DNA of 64,000 nt from Vreelandella neptunia (lineage in GTDB: Bacteria > Pseudomonadota > Gammaproteobacteria > Pseudomonadales > Halomonadaceae). Each line of letters begins with the position of its first letter. Positions within the stretch are counted from its first letter, which is position 1. Location: the NCBI RefSeq assembly GCF_034479615.1, contig NZ_CP140255.1:1674001-1738000 (forward strand), given 5' to 3'. The notes under the pieces were generated by a model. It did no database searches. It was not told the DNA's origin and saw only the letters and a program-made list of their open reading frames with translations. Below are positions 49,235 to 57,652 of this stretch, piece after piece. The position numbers and the translations under genes are program-made.

Positions 49235-52000
49235 TTAATGCCTAAGCAGTAGCGGGCGGTGTGCACGTAGCCGTGCCATTGCCCGGTAGAGGTCGTCCAG
49301 TAGCCCTTCAACATGGTCTAAGCCGCTGGTGCGTAGGCGCGTTTCCAGGGTTTCTACCAGCAAGGCCAACTCAGGCGCACCGCAGTAGCGGCTGGCGCCA
49401 TTGAGACCATGTACCCAATCAAGCAGCGTGGGTAAATTTTGCTGGGCAAAAGCCGCACGCATATGCTGCTCACTCTCATCCAAACTATCGATCAGGCGTT
49501 TTAACTGCTCCCGCGCCAGGTACTCTTTACCCCCCGCTAGACGTGCGCCAATCTCAAGATCAACGACGGGAAGTGTGGCGGGGGCGGCGTGGCTGAAGGG
49601 TTGCTTATTGGTGTTGCTATCGCGCTGTAAATAGGACGTTGTGGCGCTGTTGGCGGTCAGCCGATGGGTAACCCCCAAAAAACGATTCAGCAGCTGATCT
49701 AGCTGAGCCTCATCAATCGGTTTTATCAGCACGTCATCTAAGCCCTCCGCAAGCCACTGCTGGCGCTCGCTGGTGAGCACGTGGGCGGTAACAGCAATAA
49801 TGGGGCAGCGGGCCCAGGTGCTACTGACTCGGCGCAGCGCCTGGGTGGTCTGCACGCCATCCATCCCCGGCATACGAATGTCCATTAGCACCATGTCAAC
49901 GTTACTAGTGCGTGCGAATTCGAGCGCCTGGTGGCCGCTTTCTAGCGTAATGACATGCAGTGTTGGATCTTCAAGCATGCTTTTGAGAAGTTCTCGGTTC
50001 GGCGCATTATCGTCGACGATCAATAGTTTTAACGGCTGGGGAGCCGCTGTTAGCGCTAGTGGTTCCTGGTCGCTTTTATTCGGCATCAGTGCAGGTAGTA
50101 GCAGTTGCTTAAGCGACGCCACCAGCTGAGCGCGGGAAAAAGGTTTGTAGAGGATCTCACCGCCATGGGTTAAGTGCAGCGCCGGCAGGTCAAAACTGTT
50201 GCCATTGGCTAAAATCAATGTAGGGCAGGTTGCTTGATCAATCACCTCTTGCCAGTGTGAATGCCACTCGGAGCTAAAGTCGCTGTGTTCCAAGCCTAAG
50301 ATCATCAGTCCAGCTGGCTCAGGGGCATCAAAAGCGATGGGTTGTGCTTCCCAGCGCTGCAGTAAATGCTCGAGCACATGACGGGTGGGCGCGTGAGTCT
50401 CATATAAGCGAATAGTCGGATTGGCCAGACTAATTTCTGGCGGTCGTTCGATAGCCTTATGAGCAAGCATGGGCAGCGTAAAAGAGAAGGTGGTGCCTTT
50501 ACCCAGCTCGCTTTCCACGTCAATCTCCCCACCCATGCGCTCAATCAGTTGTCGGCAAATGGTAAGCCCAAGGCCGCTGCCACCAAATTGCCGCGAATGG
50601 CTGGGTTCTGCTTGAGAAAAAGCGCTGAATAGCGCTTCCTTGTGGGCGTCGCTTAGGCCAATACCCGTGTCGCTGACGCTGAGATTGAGCACCACGTGCT
50701 GGCCTTCAAGGTTATCCAGCATGACGCGCACGATCACTTCGCCTTCATGGGTGAATTTGAGCGCATTGCCAATTAAGTTATTCAAGACCTGATGAATACG
50801 CAGCGGGTCGCCGGTCAGCGGTGTCGGTACGTCGTCATACACCATGGCCACCAAATGCAGATGCTTGCGTTGTGCTTCTGGGGCATGCAGCCCTACCACT
50901 TCGTCAACCAGTGCGACAATGTCGATATCCGCTTCTTCTAGGGTGAGGCGATTAGCTTCAAGCTTGGAAAAGTCGAGTACGTCATTAACCAGCATAAGCA
51001 GATTGTCGCAAGCGCGATGCACATGCTGCAGCCACTCCTGCTGGCGTGTATCCAGTGACGAGCGACTCAGTAATCGACAGAAGCCGATAATCCCGTTGAG
51101 CGGTGTGCGTATCTCATGGCTCATGTTGGCCAGAAATTCAGACTTTACGGCGTTAGCTCTCAGCGCGCTGCGGTGTGCCAAATCGAGCTTGATATTCTGC
51201 TCTTCAATGGTTTCCATGGACTCTTGGAGCTCGCTGGTGGCCTGCTCGATTTGTGTTTGCATATCCCGCTGAGCCTGCTGGAAGTGCTCGGCCAGGGCGT
51301 TAATATGGCGACTCAGGTGGTGAAGTTCTGTCGCATTAGAGGTCGCCAAACGCAGTCGGTAGTCACCGCGGGATAGGCGATAAAGCGCTTGGTTGGCTTC
51401 TTCAATAGGGCGAGTGGTATAGCGGCTGATGGCGAAAGCGATTAAAAACAGCAGCAGGCCAAGTAACATGCCGCCTAAGCTGAGGCTGGCAATCAACTTA
51501 TAGCGTCCTAGGGTTAGCGCCTGGGTGCCCATCTCGATGTCTAACCAGCCAACACTACTATTGCTTGGTCGAACCTGGTCTGGAATGGCTTGGCTTGTGC
51601 TGGTCTGGTTTGCATTGAGCTGAGAAGCATTGAGTGGCAAACGCAGCCGCCAAGTATCTTCCTCCATGATGAGTTGCTGATCAGCGGGGGCATCGAGCAG
51701 AGGAGCGTTGGATTGACCCAGTTGTAAGAGACGAGTGCCTTGTTGATTAAATAGCACAACCGAGCGCAGTCCACGCATATTGAGGAGTTGGCGCGCCAAG
51801 ACCTCCATTCGGCCAGCATCATCCGTTGCAACCGCCTCAGCAAGGCTTGGGGCCAACAACTCGGCGGCACTTTCCAAGTGCGCTTGCTGTGCCGTACGCG
51901 CTTGCGTGTCACTCTGTATGACCAGTAGTACGGCCATCATGGCGTATACCAGTAGAGGAAAACCGAGTAAGGCAAATAGAAGACGGGTGTTCAAAGACAT
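49235..52000 (-). CDS. gacS: Hybrid sensor kinase GacS/BarA
   Basis: 921 aa from the ATG at 52000; a GTG at 52051 would add 17 residues. Order: membrane helix (about 5-28), periplasmic sensor, second helix (168-193), HAMP, HisKA with H295 (NMSHEIRTPLNG), HATPase (NALKF, DTGIGL, GGSGLGLTICR), a degenerate receiver without the Asp, a full receiver with D707 (LMDIRMPG) and a C-terminal Hpt with H864 (VHGLNGASRYCG). With GacA it controls Csr/Rsm small RNAs. It is divergent from cysM, as in Pseudomonas. Confidence 0.92.
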   Translation of the reverse strand: MSLNTRLLFALLGFPLLVYAMMAVLLVIQSDTQARTAQQAHLESAAELLAPSLAEAVATDDAGRMEVLARQLLNMRGLRSVVLFNQQGTRLLQLGQSNAPLLDAPADQQLIMEEDTWRLRLPLNASQLNANQTSTSQAIPDQVRPSNSSVGWLDIEMGTQALTLGRYKLIASLSLGGMLLGLLLFLIAFAISRYTTRPIEEANQALYRLSRGDYRLRLATSNATELHHLSRHINALAEHFQQAQRDMQTQIEQATSELQESMETIEEQNIKLDLAHRSALRANAVKSEFLANMSHEIRTPLNGIIGFCRLLSRSSLDTRQQEWLQHVHRACDNLLMLVNDVLDFSKLEANRLTLEEADIDIVALVDEVVGLHAPEAQRKHLHLVAMVYDDVPTPLTGDPLRIHQVLNNLIGNALKFTHEGEVIVRVMLDNLEGQHVVLNLSVSDTGIGLSDAHKEALFSAFSQAEPSHSRQFGGSGLGLTICRQLIERMGGEIDVESELGKGTTFSFTLPMLAHKAIERPPEISLANPTIRLYETHAPTRHVLEHLLQRWEAQPIAFDAPEPAGLMILGLEHSDFSSEWHSHWQEVIDQATCPTLILANGNSFDLPALHLTHGGEILYKPFSRAQLVASLKQLLLPALMPNKSDQEPLALTAAPQPLKLLIVDDNAPNRELLKSMLEDPTLHVITLESGHQALEFARTSNVDMVLMDIRMPGMDGVQTTQALRRVSSTWARCPIIAVTAHVLTSERQQWLAEGLDDVLIKPIDEAQLDQLLNRFLGVTHRLTANSATTSYLQRDSNTNKQPFSHAAPATLPVVDLEIGARLAGGKEYLAREQLKRLIDSLDESEQHMRAAFAQQNLPTLLDWVHGLNGASRYCGAPELALLVETLETRLRTSGLDHVEGLLDDLYRAMARLRAHRPLLLRH

Positions 52001-52031
52001 GAAAAGAGCTCGTTGATTCAATGAGGTTGCC

Positions 52032-52060
52032 TGTCCAGCCTGAGGCAGCACCGATATAAT
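52032..52060 (+). promoter_or_regulatory. Sigma70 promoter for cysM
   Basis: A perfect TATAAT (52055-52060) has TGTCCA (52032-52037) 17 bp upstream. The start would be near 52067, 24 nt before the cysM ATG. It lies within the leader of the divergent kinase gene, so the two units are close-packed. Confidence 0.6.
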
Positions 52061-52090
52061 GCAGCATAACGGTGACGATGAGGAACATTC

Positions 52091-53011
52091 ATGAACGATC
52101 TTAAGGGCAATCTCAAGGGCTACCCCACGCTAGAAGATGTGGTTGGCAACACGCCCCTGGTACGCCTGAAGCGTATTAGCGCTGGGCGAAACAACACTCT
52201 ATTGGCTAAGCTCGAAGGCAATAACCCCGCTGGCTCGGTCAAAGACCGCCCGGCGCTCTCCATGATCCATGAAGCTGAAGCCAGGGGTGATATTACCCCC
52301 GGCGATACGCTGATTGAGGCAACCTCAGGCAATACCGGTATCGCGCTCGCCATGGCAGCGGCGATTAAAGGCTACCAGATGGTGCTGGTAATGCCTGAAA
52401 ACGCTTCGGATGAGCGTAAGCAGGCGATGGCCGCCTATGGCGCTAAATTAATTTCTGCCAGCAAAGCGGGTGGCATGGAGGAGGCCCGGGATATCGCGGA
52501 TGGCATGATCGCTCGGGGCGAAGGCAAGCCACTTAACCAGTTTGCCAACCCTGACAATCCGTTAGCGCACTATCGCACTACCGGCCCTGAGGTGTGGCAA
52601 CAAACCGGCGGCGAGGTGACACACTTCGTCAGTTCCATGGGGACGACGGGAACCATCATGGGCGTGTCGCGCTATTTGAAAGAGCAAAACCCAGCCATTC
52701 AAATTGTCGGTTTACAGCCCGCTGATGGCGCCAGTATTCCCGGCATACGGCGTTGGCCACAAGCGTACTTACCCGCTATTTTTGAAGCGCCGCGGGTGGA
52801 TGTCACTCTGGATATAGGCCAGCAGGAAGCCGAAGAGCACATGCGCCGTCTGGCTCGTGAAGAGGGCATTTTGGCCGGGGTTTCATCGGGTGGCAGCCTT
52901 GCTGGCGCGCTACGCATTGCGGAGCAAACCGAAAATGCGGTGATTGTGTTTATCGTCTGTGACCGTGGTGATCGCTATCTCTCTACTGGCCTATTTGCCC
53001 CAGGAGTATAA
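52091..53011 (+). CDS. cysM: Cysteine synthase B (CysM)
   Basis: 306 aa PLP enzyme. K51 in NPAGSVKDRPALS is the cofactor lysine; ATSGNTGIALAMAAA is the substrate loop, and SSGGSLAGAL binds the phosphate. It makes cysteine from O-acetylserine and sulfide or thiosulfate. Its position between a GacS-type kinase and rlmD matches Pseudomonas cysM rather than cysK. GAGGAAC precedes the ATG. Confidence 0.94.
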   Translation: MNDLKGNLKGYPTLEDVVGNTPLVRLKRISAGRNNTLLAKLEGNNPAGSVKDRPALSMIHEAEARGDITPGDTLIEATSGNTGIALAMAAAIKGYQMVLVMPENASDERKQAMAAYGAKLISASKAGGMEEARDIADGMIARGEGKPLNQFANPDNPLAHYRTTGPEVWQQTGGEVTHFVSSMGTTGTIMGVSRYLKEQNPAIQIVGLQPADGASIPGIRRWPQAYLPAIFEAPRVDVTLDIGQQEAEEHMRRLAREEGILAGVSSGGSLAGALRIAEQTENAVIVFIVCDRGDRYLSTGLFAPGV

Positions 53012-53013
53012 CC

Positions 53014-54411
53014 ATGGCCATGTTGGGAAAACGGCGGCCGCCCAGGCCCGCATCAGGTCATTCTGGGCTGGCGCGCTCGCCGGGCGGCAAGGCTCCGCAT
53101 ACCGCTGTAGAGGACGCATCGCCGCTGGTCATTGAACGTTTGGCTCATGATGGGCGTGGCGTGGCCCATTCGGCCAACGGTAAAACGGTCTTTGTCGATC
53201 AGGCGCTGCCTGGTGAACAGGTCGAAGTGGCCATTCATCTCACCCGTAAACGCTTTGACGAAGCGCATATCAAGTCACTGCTAACCACATCTGAGCAGCG
53301 CGTAACGCCGCCTTGCCCGCATTTTGGTCACTGCGGTGGGTGTGATCTGCAGCATTTAAACGTCGATGCTCAGCGCGATCATAAGCGCGAGGTAGTGCGC
53401 GACCTGTTTGCGCGCCAGGGCATCACGTTAAGCGAGATCGGCTCAATTCAGGGTGACGACCAAGGCTACCGTCGTCGTGCGCGGCTGGGGGTCAAAGTCG
53501 ATAGCCAAGGCAATACCCGCCTGGGTTTTCGTGCCGCCCATAGTCATCGCCTGGTGGATATTGAACGCTGCCTGGTATTGGTTGATGCCTTACAGCGTCT
53601 GGTAACTCCTTTGCGTGAGCTGCTGAATACGTTAGAGGCGCCGCGCCAGGTAGGGCACATCGAATTATTGGCAACAGCAACCGCGCAGGTCGTGCTGGTT
53701 CGTCAGTTAAAAGAGCACGCTGGGGACGCCGATCGCTGGCAAGCCTTTTCACAGCAGCAGGGAGTGGCGCTAGGCACCTGGTTGGGGCGCGAAACACCCA
53801 CACTGCACTGGCATGGCGCAGTGCCAGCGTTTGAAGAGTCGCTAGCGGTGGATGGTCAGCCACCGCTTAGCTTAAGTTTTGCACCGGGAGATTTTTTACA
53901 GGTCAACGCCCAGGTTAATCAGCAAATGGTCGCCCAGGTCATTCAGTGGCTAGCGCCTAAGCCAGGGCAAAAACTACTTGATCTGTTTGCCGGTATCGGT
54001 AATTTCAGCCTACCCATAGCGGCAGCGGGTGCTGAGGTTCATGCGGTGGAAGGCAACCCCGCCATGGTGGCACGCATTGCGATTAACGCTAAGCGCAATC
54101 AGTTGATGGTCAGCGGTCAGCAGGCCGATTTAAGCCACGCTGCCGGCGTTAATGAGCTATTAACTGTACATGGTGATAGCGATGCGCTGGTGCTCGATCC
54201 GCCGCGTAGCGGTGCCGAAGTCATTTGTCAGGCGTTGGCACACCACCCAGTGCCCAGGGTGGTCTATATTTCCTGTGATCCGGCGACGCTTGCCCGGGAT
54301 GCGGCACACCTTGTGCATGCGGGGTACCAGGTCAAGCAAGTAGCAGTGGCGGATATGTTCCTTCACACTGCACATATGGAAACGCTGATGCTGTTTGAGT
54401 ACAGGGACTAG
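53014..54411 (+). CDS. rlmD: 23S rRNA m5U1939 methyltransferase RlmD
   Basis: 465 aa. An N-terminal TRAM domain (about 35-90) is followed by iron-sulfur cysteines (CPHFGHCGGC, then the Cys of DIERCLV) and the methyltransferase domain LLDLFAGIGNFSLP. SCDPATLARD holds the catalytic Cys. It methylates U1939 of 23S rRNA. It starts two bases after cysM. Confidence 0.93.
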   Translation: MAMLGKRRPPRPASGHSGLARSPGGKAPHTAVEDASPLVIERLAHDGRGVAHSANGKTVFVDQALPGEQVEVAIHLTRKRFDEAHIKSLLTTSEQRVTPPCPHFGHCGGCDLQHLNVDAQRDHKREVVRDLFARQGITLSEIGSIQGDDQGYRRRARLGVKVDSQGNTRLGFRAAHSHRLVDIERCLVLVDALQRLVTPLRELLNTLEAPRQVGHIELLATATAQVVLVRQLKEHAGDADRWQAFSQQQGVALGTWLGRETPTLHWHGAVPAFEESLAVDGQPPLSLSFAPGDFLQVNAQVNQQMVAQVIQWLAPKPGQKLLDLFAGIGNFSLPIAAAGAEVHAVEGNPAMVARIAINAKRNQLMVSGQQADLSHAAGVNELLTVHGDSDALVLDPPRSGAEVICQALAHHPVPRVVYISCDPATLARDAAHLVHAGYQVKQVAVADMFLHTAHMETLMLFEYRD

Positions 54412-54483
54412 ATATTTCCCATCGCATCAAGCCACGGTGACGGCCGTGTAGAGACCGTCTCCCTGAAAGGATGAGTAATTGTC

Positions 54484-56760
54484 ATGGTGAAAGTGCGTGA
54501 AGACCAGCCGCTAACCGCGAGCGGAACGGTGGACATACAACAATGGTTAACGCGCCTGCAGGAGGATGTGCGCCTACGTGAGCCAGAGCGTTTAGTTGAC
54601 GCCTGTGAACTCGCCGAGAAGCTGGAGCTTGAGGCCCCGCGCACCCATCGCGTATGGCTATCGCCAGGCTCGAGTTTCCGCATGGGTCTGGAAATGGCCG
54701 ATATACTTGGCGAGTTAAAGCTAGATCAAGCCACGCTTGAGGCCGCAGTTCTCTACCGCGCGGTGCGGGAAGGGTTGCTGAGCCTTGAGTCCGTGACAAA
54801 GCGCTTTGGCGAAGAAGTGGCCAGCCTGATTGATGGGGTGCTGCAAATGGCCGCGATCAGCTACCCGCTGGCGCCTGACCATGGCATGGGCCAACACAAT
54901 CAGCAGGAAAACCTGCGCAAAATGCTGGTCAATATGGTCAGTGATGTACGCGTGGCGTTGATCAAAATTGCCGAACGTACCTGTGCGCTGCGCCAAGTAA
55001 AAGATGCGCCATTGGAGAAATGCTTACAGGTTGCCCGGGAAGTCGCCGATATTTACGCGCCGTTGGCCCATCGCCTCGGCGTTGGGCAACTTAAATGGGA
55101 GCTGGAAGACCTCTCTTTTCGTTACCTGCATGAAGATGACTACAAGGCGATTGCCAAGCTGCTGGCGGAGAAGCGTCTTGACCGTGACCGCTATATCCAC
55201 GATGTGGTCGAAACCATCAAAGGCTTGATGGAAGCCCAGCATATTCACCGCTACGACGTGGATGGGCGGGCCAAGCACATTTACTCGATCTGGCGCAAAA
55301 TGAAGCGTAAGCGGATCGATTTTTCGCAAGTTCATGACGTGCGTGCGGTGCGTATCCTGGTGCCGGAAGTGGCGGACTGTTACACCGTGCTGGGGATTAT
55401 TCACTCGCGTTGGCACCACGTGCCGAATGAGTTTGACGACTATATCGCCAACCCCAAAAAGAACGGCTATCAGTCGCTGCATACCGCCGTGATGGGGCCG
55501 GAAAACAAGGTGCTCGAAATCCAGATTCGCACCTTCGCTATGCACGACGAAGCGGAGCTGGGAGTGTGTGCCCACTGGCGTTATAAAGGCCACGATACCA
55601 ACGCCAAAAGCCGTAGCTACGAAGAGAAAATTGCCTGGCTGCGTCAGGTACTGGAGTGGCAGGACGAAGTGGGTGGCTTTGGCGATCTGCGCGAAGGGCT
55701 CTCCAGCGATGTAGCGCCTGATCGTATCTACGTATTTACCCCCGACGGTCACGTGATTGATCTGCCGCGGATCGCCACACCAATCGATTTCGCCTACCGG
55801 GTGCATACCGAAATTGGTCACCGCTGCCGAGGCGCCAAGATTAATGGGCGCATTGTGCCGCTCACCTACAAGTTAAAGACCGGCCAGCAGATAGAAATTC
55901 TTACCGCCACCAAGGGTGGGCCAAGCCGCGATTGGTTAAACCCCAGCCTGGGCTATGTGCGTACTTCCCGGGCGCGGGCTAAAATCCAAGCGTGGTTCAA
56001 ACATCAGGCCCGGGATCAAAACCTGGACGAGGGGCGCGTGCTGTTTGACCGTGAAATGCGCCGCCTGGATGTCGAGGGGCTCGACCTGCCCAAGCTGGCC
56101 AAAGCCGTCAACTACCAAAACGCCGAGGATATGTACGCGGCCATTGGCGCTGGTGACCTGCGTATCGGTCAGGTGCTGCACCAGGCCCAGCAGCTGTTTG
56201 GTGAAACCGACGACCAAGAGCAGCTCGATCGCCTGCTCGCTAAGCCTAAACGCCAATCCAGCAAAGCCACCAAGAGCGATATCACGGTGCTCGGCGTCGG
56301 CAACCTGAAAACCAGTATGGCCAACTGCTGTCGACCGGTGCCCGGCGAGCCGATTATCGGCTTTATTACTCAAGGGCGTGGCGTCACCGTTCACCGCCAG
56401 GACTGCAGTAATATTCTGCAATTGCGCCTGGACGAACCCCAGCGCATTATCGAAGTGGAGTGGGGCGAGCGCGCCCAAACCCGCTATCCGGTGACCATTG
56501 AGATTCAGGCCTGGGATCGCTCCGGGCTGTTGCGCGATGTTACGGGCCTGCTGGGTAATGAAAAAGTCAACGTGCTTGCAGTGAACACGCTCACCGACAC
56601 CGATGAAGGCATTGCCCGGCTGCGTATTACTCTGGAAGTCGACGGGCTTGAATCCCTGGGACGGTTGTTCTCGCGTATCCAGCAGTTGCCCAACGTTACC
56701 GAAGTGCGCCGTTTGCGCAACGCCGACCCGGATCAACAAGTTCGCAAGGGAGGAGCATAA
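54484..56760 (+). CDS. relA: GTP pyrophosphokinase RelA
   Basis: 758 aa (E. coli 744). The N-terminal HD region is degenerate (AAVLYRAVREG where SpoT has HD and ED residues), so it should be a synthetase only. The synthetase domain (GRAKHIYSIWRKMKRK, NEFDDYIANPKKNGYQSLHT), TGS (RIYVFTPDGHVIDLP) and C-terminal ACT domain follow. It makes ppGpp on ribosomes with uncharged tRNA. Its stop and the mazG start share a base (TAATG). Confidence 0.95.
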   Translation: MVKVREDQPLTASGTVDIQQWLTRLQEDVRLREPERLVDACELAEKLELEAPRTHRVWLSPGSSFRMGLEMADILGELKLDQATLEAAVLYRAVREGLLSLESVTKRFGEEVASLIDGVLQMAAISYPLAPDHGMGQHNQQENLRKMLVNMVSDVRVALIKIAERTCALRQVKDAPLEKCLQVAREVADIYAPLAHRLGVGQLKWELEDLSFRYLHEDDYKAIAKLLAEKRLDRDRYIHDVVETIKGLMEAQHIHRYDVDGRAKHIYSIWRKMKRKRIDFSQVHDVRAVRILVPEVADCYTVLGIIHSRWHHVPNEFDDYIANPKKNGYQSLHTAVMGPENKVLEIQIRTFAMHDEAELGVCAHWRYKGHDTNAKSRSYEEKIAWLRQVLEWQDEVGGFGDLREGLSSDVAPDRIYVFTPDGHVIDLPRIATPIDFAYRVHTEIGHRCRGAKINGRIVPLTYKLKTGQQIEILTATKGGPSRDWLNPSLGYVRTSRARAKIQAWFKHQARDQNLDEGRVLFDREMRRLDVEGLDLPKLAKAVNYQNAEDMYAAIGAGDLRIGQVLHQAQQLFGETDDQEQLDRLLAKPKRQSSKATKSDITVLGVGNLKTSMANCCRPVPGEPIIGFITQGRGVTVHRQDCSNILQLRLDEPQRIIEVEWGERAQTRYPVTIEIQAWDRSGLLRDVTGLLGNEKVNVLAVNTLTDTDEGIARLRITLEVDGLESLGRLFSRIQQLPNVTEVRRLRNADPDQQVRKGGA

Positions 56761-57614
56761 TGCGCCATGGTATCGATGATCTGCTGACTCTGATGCAGGT
56801 GCTGCGCGACCGGGAGCAGGGCTGCCCCTGGGATCTCCAGCAGGATTGGGACAGCATTGTGCCCCATACCCTGGAAGAAGCCTACGAGGTCGCCGATGCC
56901 ATTGAGCGGCGCGCTTTTGACGAACTGCCCGGCGAGCTGGGCGATCTGCTCTTTCAAGTGGTCTACTACGCCCAGTTCGGCGTGGAAGAGCAGCGCTTCG
57001 ACTTTGCCGATATCGTCGATACGCTGACCGCTAAAATGCTGCGCCGCCATCCCCACGTATTTCCGGAGGGCACCCTGGCTTCCCGCCGCCCGCCAGGCGT
57101 GAGTGCTGAAGAGGTGCAAACTCAGCAGGTCAACAGCCGCTGGGAGTCATTGAAGGCCGAAGAACGTGAGAAAAGGAAGCGTGCCGAGAGAGCCGTAGAG
57201 CAGCCCTCTGTGCTAGACGATGTGCCGCGCACGTTGCCGGCCCTTAGCCGCGCTGCCAAGCTGTCCAAGCGCGCAGCTCGGGTAGGCTTCGATTGGCCCG
57301 ATGCCCGCGGCGTGGTGGCTAAAATTCGTGAAGAGCTGGCGGAAGTAGAAGAGGCGCTCGCCGCCGGTGATCAACAGCACGCCCAGGAAGAAGTCGGCGA
57401 TCTGCTATTTGCAGTCACCAACCTTGCCCGTACGCTGAATGCCGACCCTGAACAGTGCCTGCGCGCTACCAATGCCAAGTTCGAGCGCCGTTTTCGTTTT
57501 GTCGAGCGCGAGCTGAGCGCTGCCCAGCGGCCATTAATAGAGGCTTCCCTAGACGAGATGGAAGCCCACTGGCAGGCAGCCAAAGCAGAAGAAAAACAAT
57601 CTACCCATTCCTGA
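56760..57614 (+). CDS. mazG: Nucleoside triphosphate pyrophosphohydrolase MazG
   Basis: 284 aa with two MazG domains. The first has CPWDLQQDWDSIVPHTLEEAYEVADAIE with the EExxE metal motif, and the second KIREELAEVEEALAAGDQQHAQEEVGDLLFA. It removes damaged NTPs and lowers ppGpp during starvation in E. coli. Overlap with relA is by one base, and the relA-mazG pair is a conserved unit. Confidence 0.94.
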   Translation: MRHGIDDLLTLMQVLRDREQGCPWDLQQDWDSIVPHTLEEAYEVADAIERRAFDELPGELGDLLFQVVYYAQFGVEEQRFDFADIVDTLTAKMLRRHPHVFPEGTLASRRPPGVSAEEVQTQQVNSRWESLKAEEREKRKRAERAVEQPSVLDDVPRTLPALSRAAKLSKRAARVGFDWPDARGVVAKIREELAEVEEALAAGDQQHAQEEVGDLLFAVTNLARTLNADPEQCLRATNAKFERRFRFVERELSAAQRPLIEASLDEMEAHWQAAKAEEKQSTHS

Positions 57615-57652
57615 TCTAATAATGATGCGACCCCTGCAAGGAGGCCATGCCA

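Noticed and set aside
51530..51660. Repeat-like TGGTCTGG words in the gacS periplasmic region
   Set aside because: They are short, irregular and lie in an Asn/Gln/Ser-rich linker; not a defined tandem repeat.
52001..52051. Longer GacS from GTG at 52051
   Set aside because: The ATG at 52000 puts the first membrane helix at the N-terminus as usual. The GTG lies next to the opposing cysM -10. Neither has a strong ribosome site, so some doubt stays.
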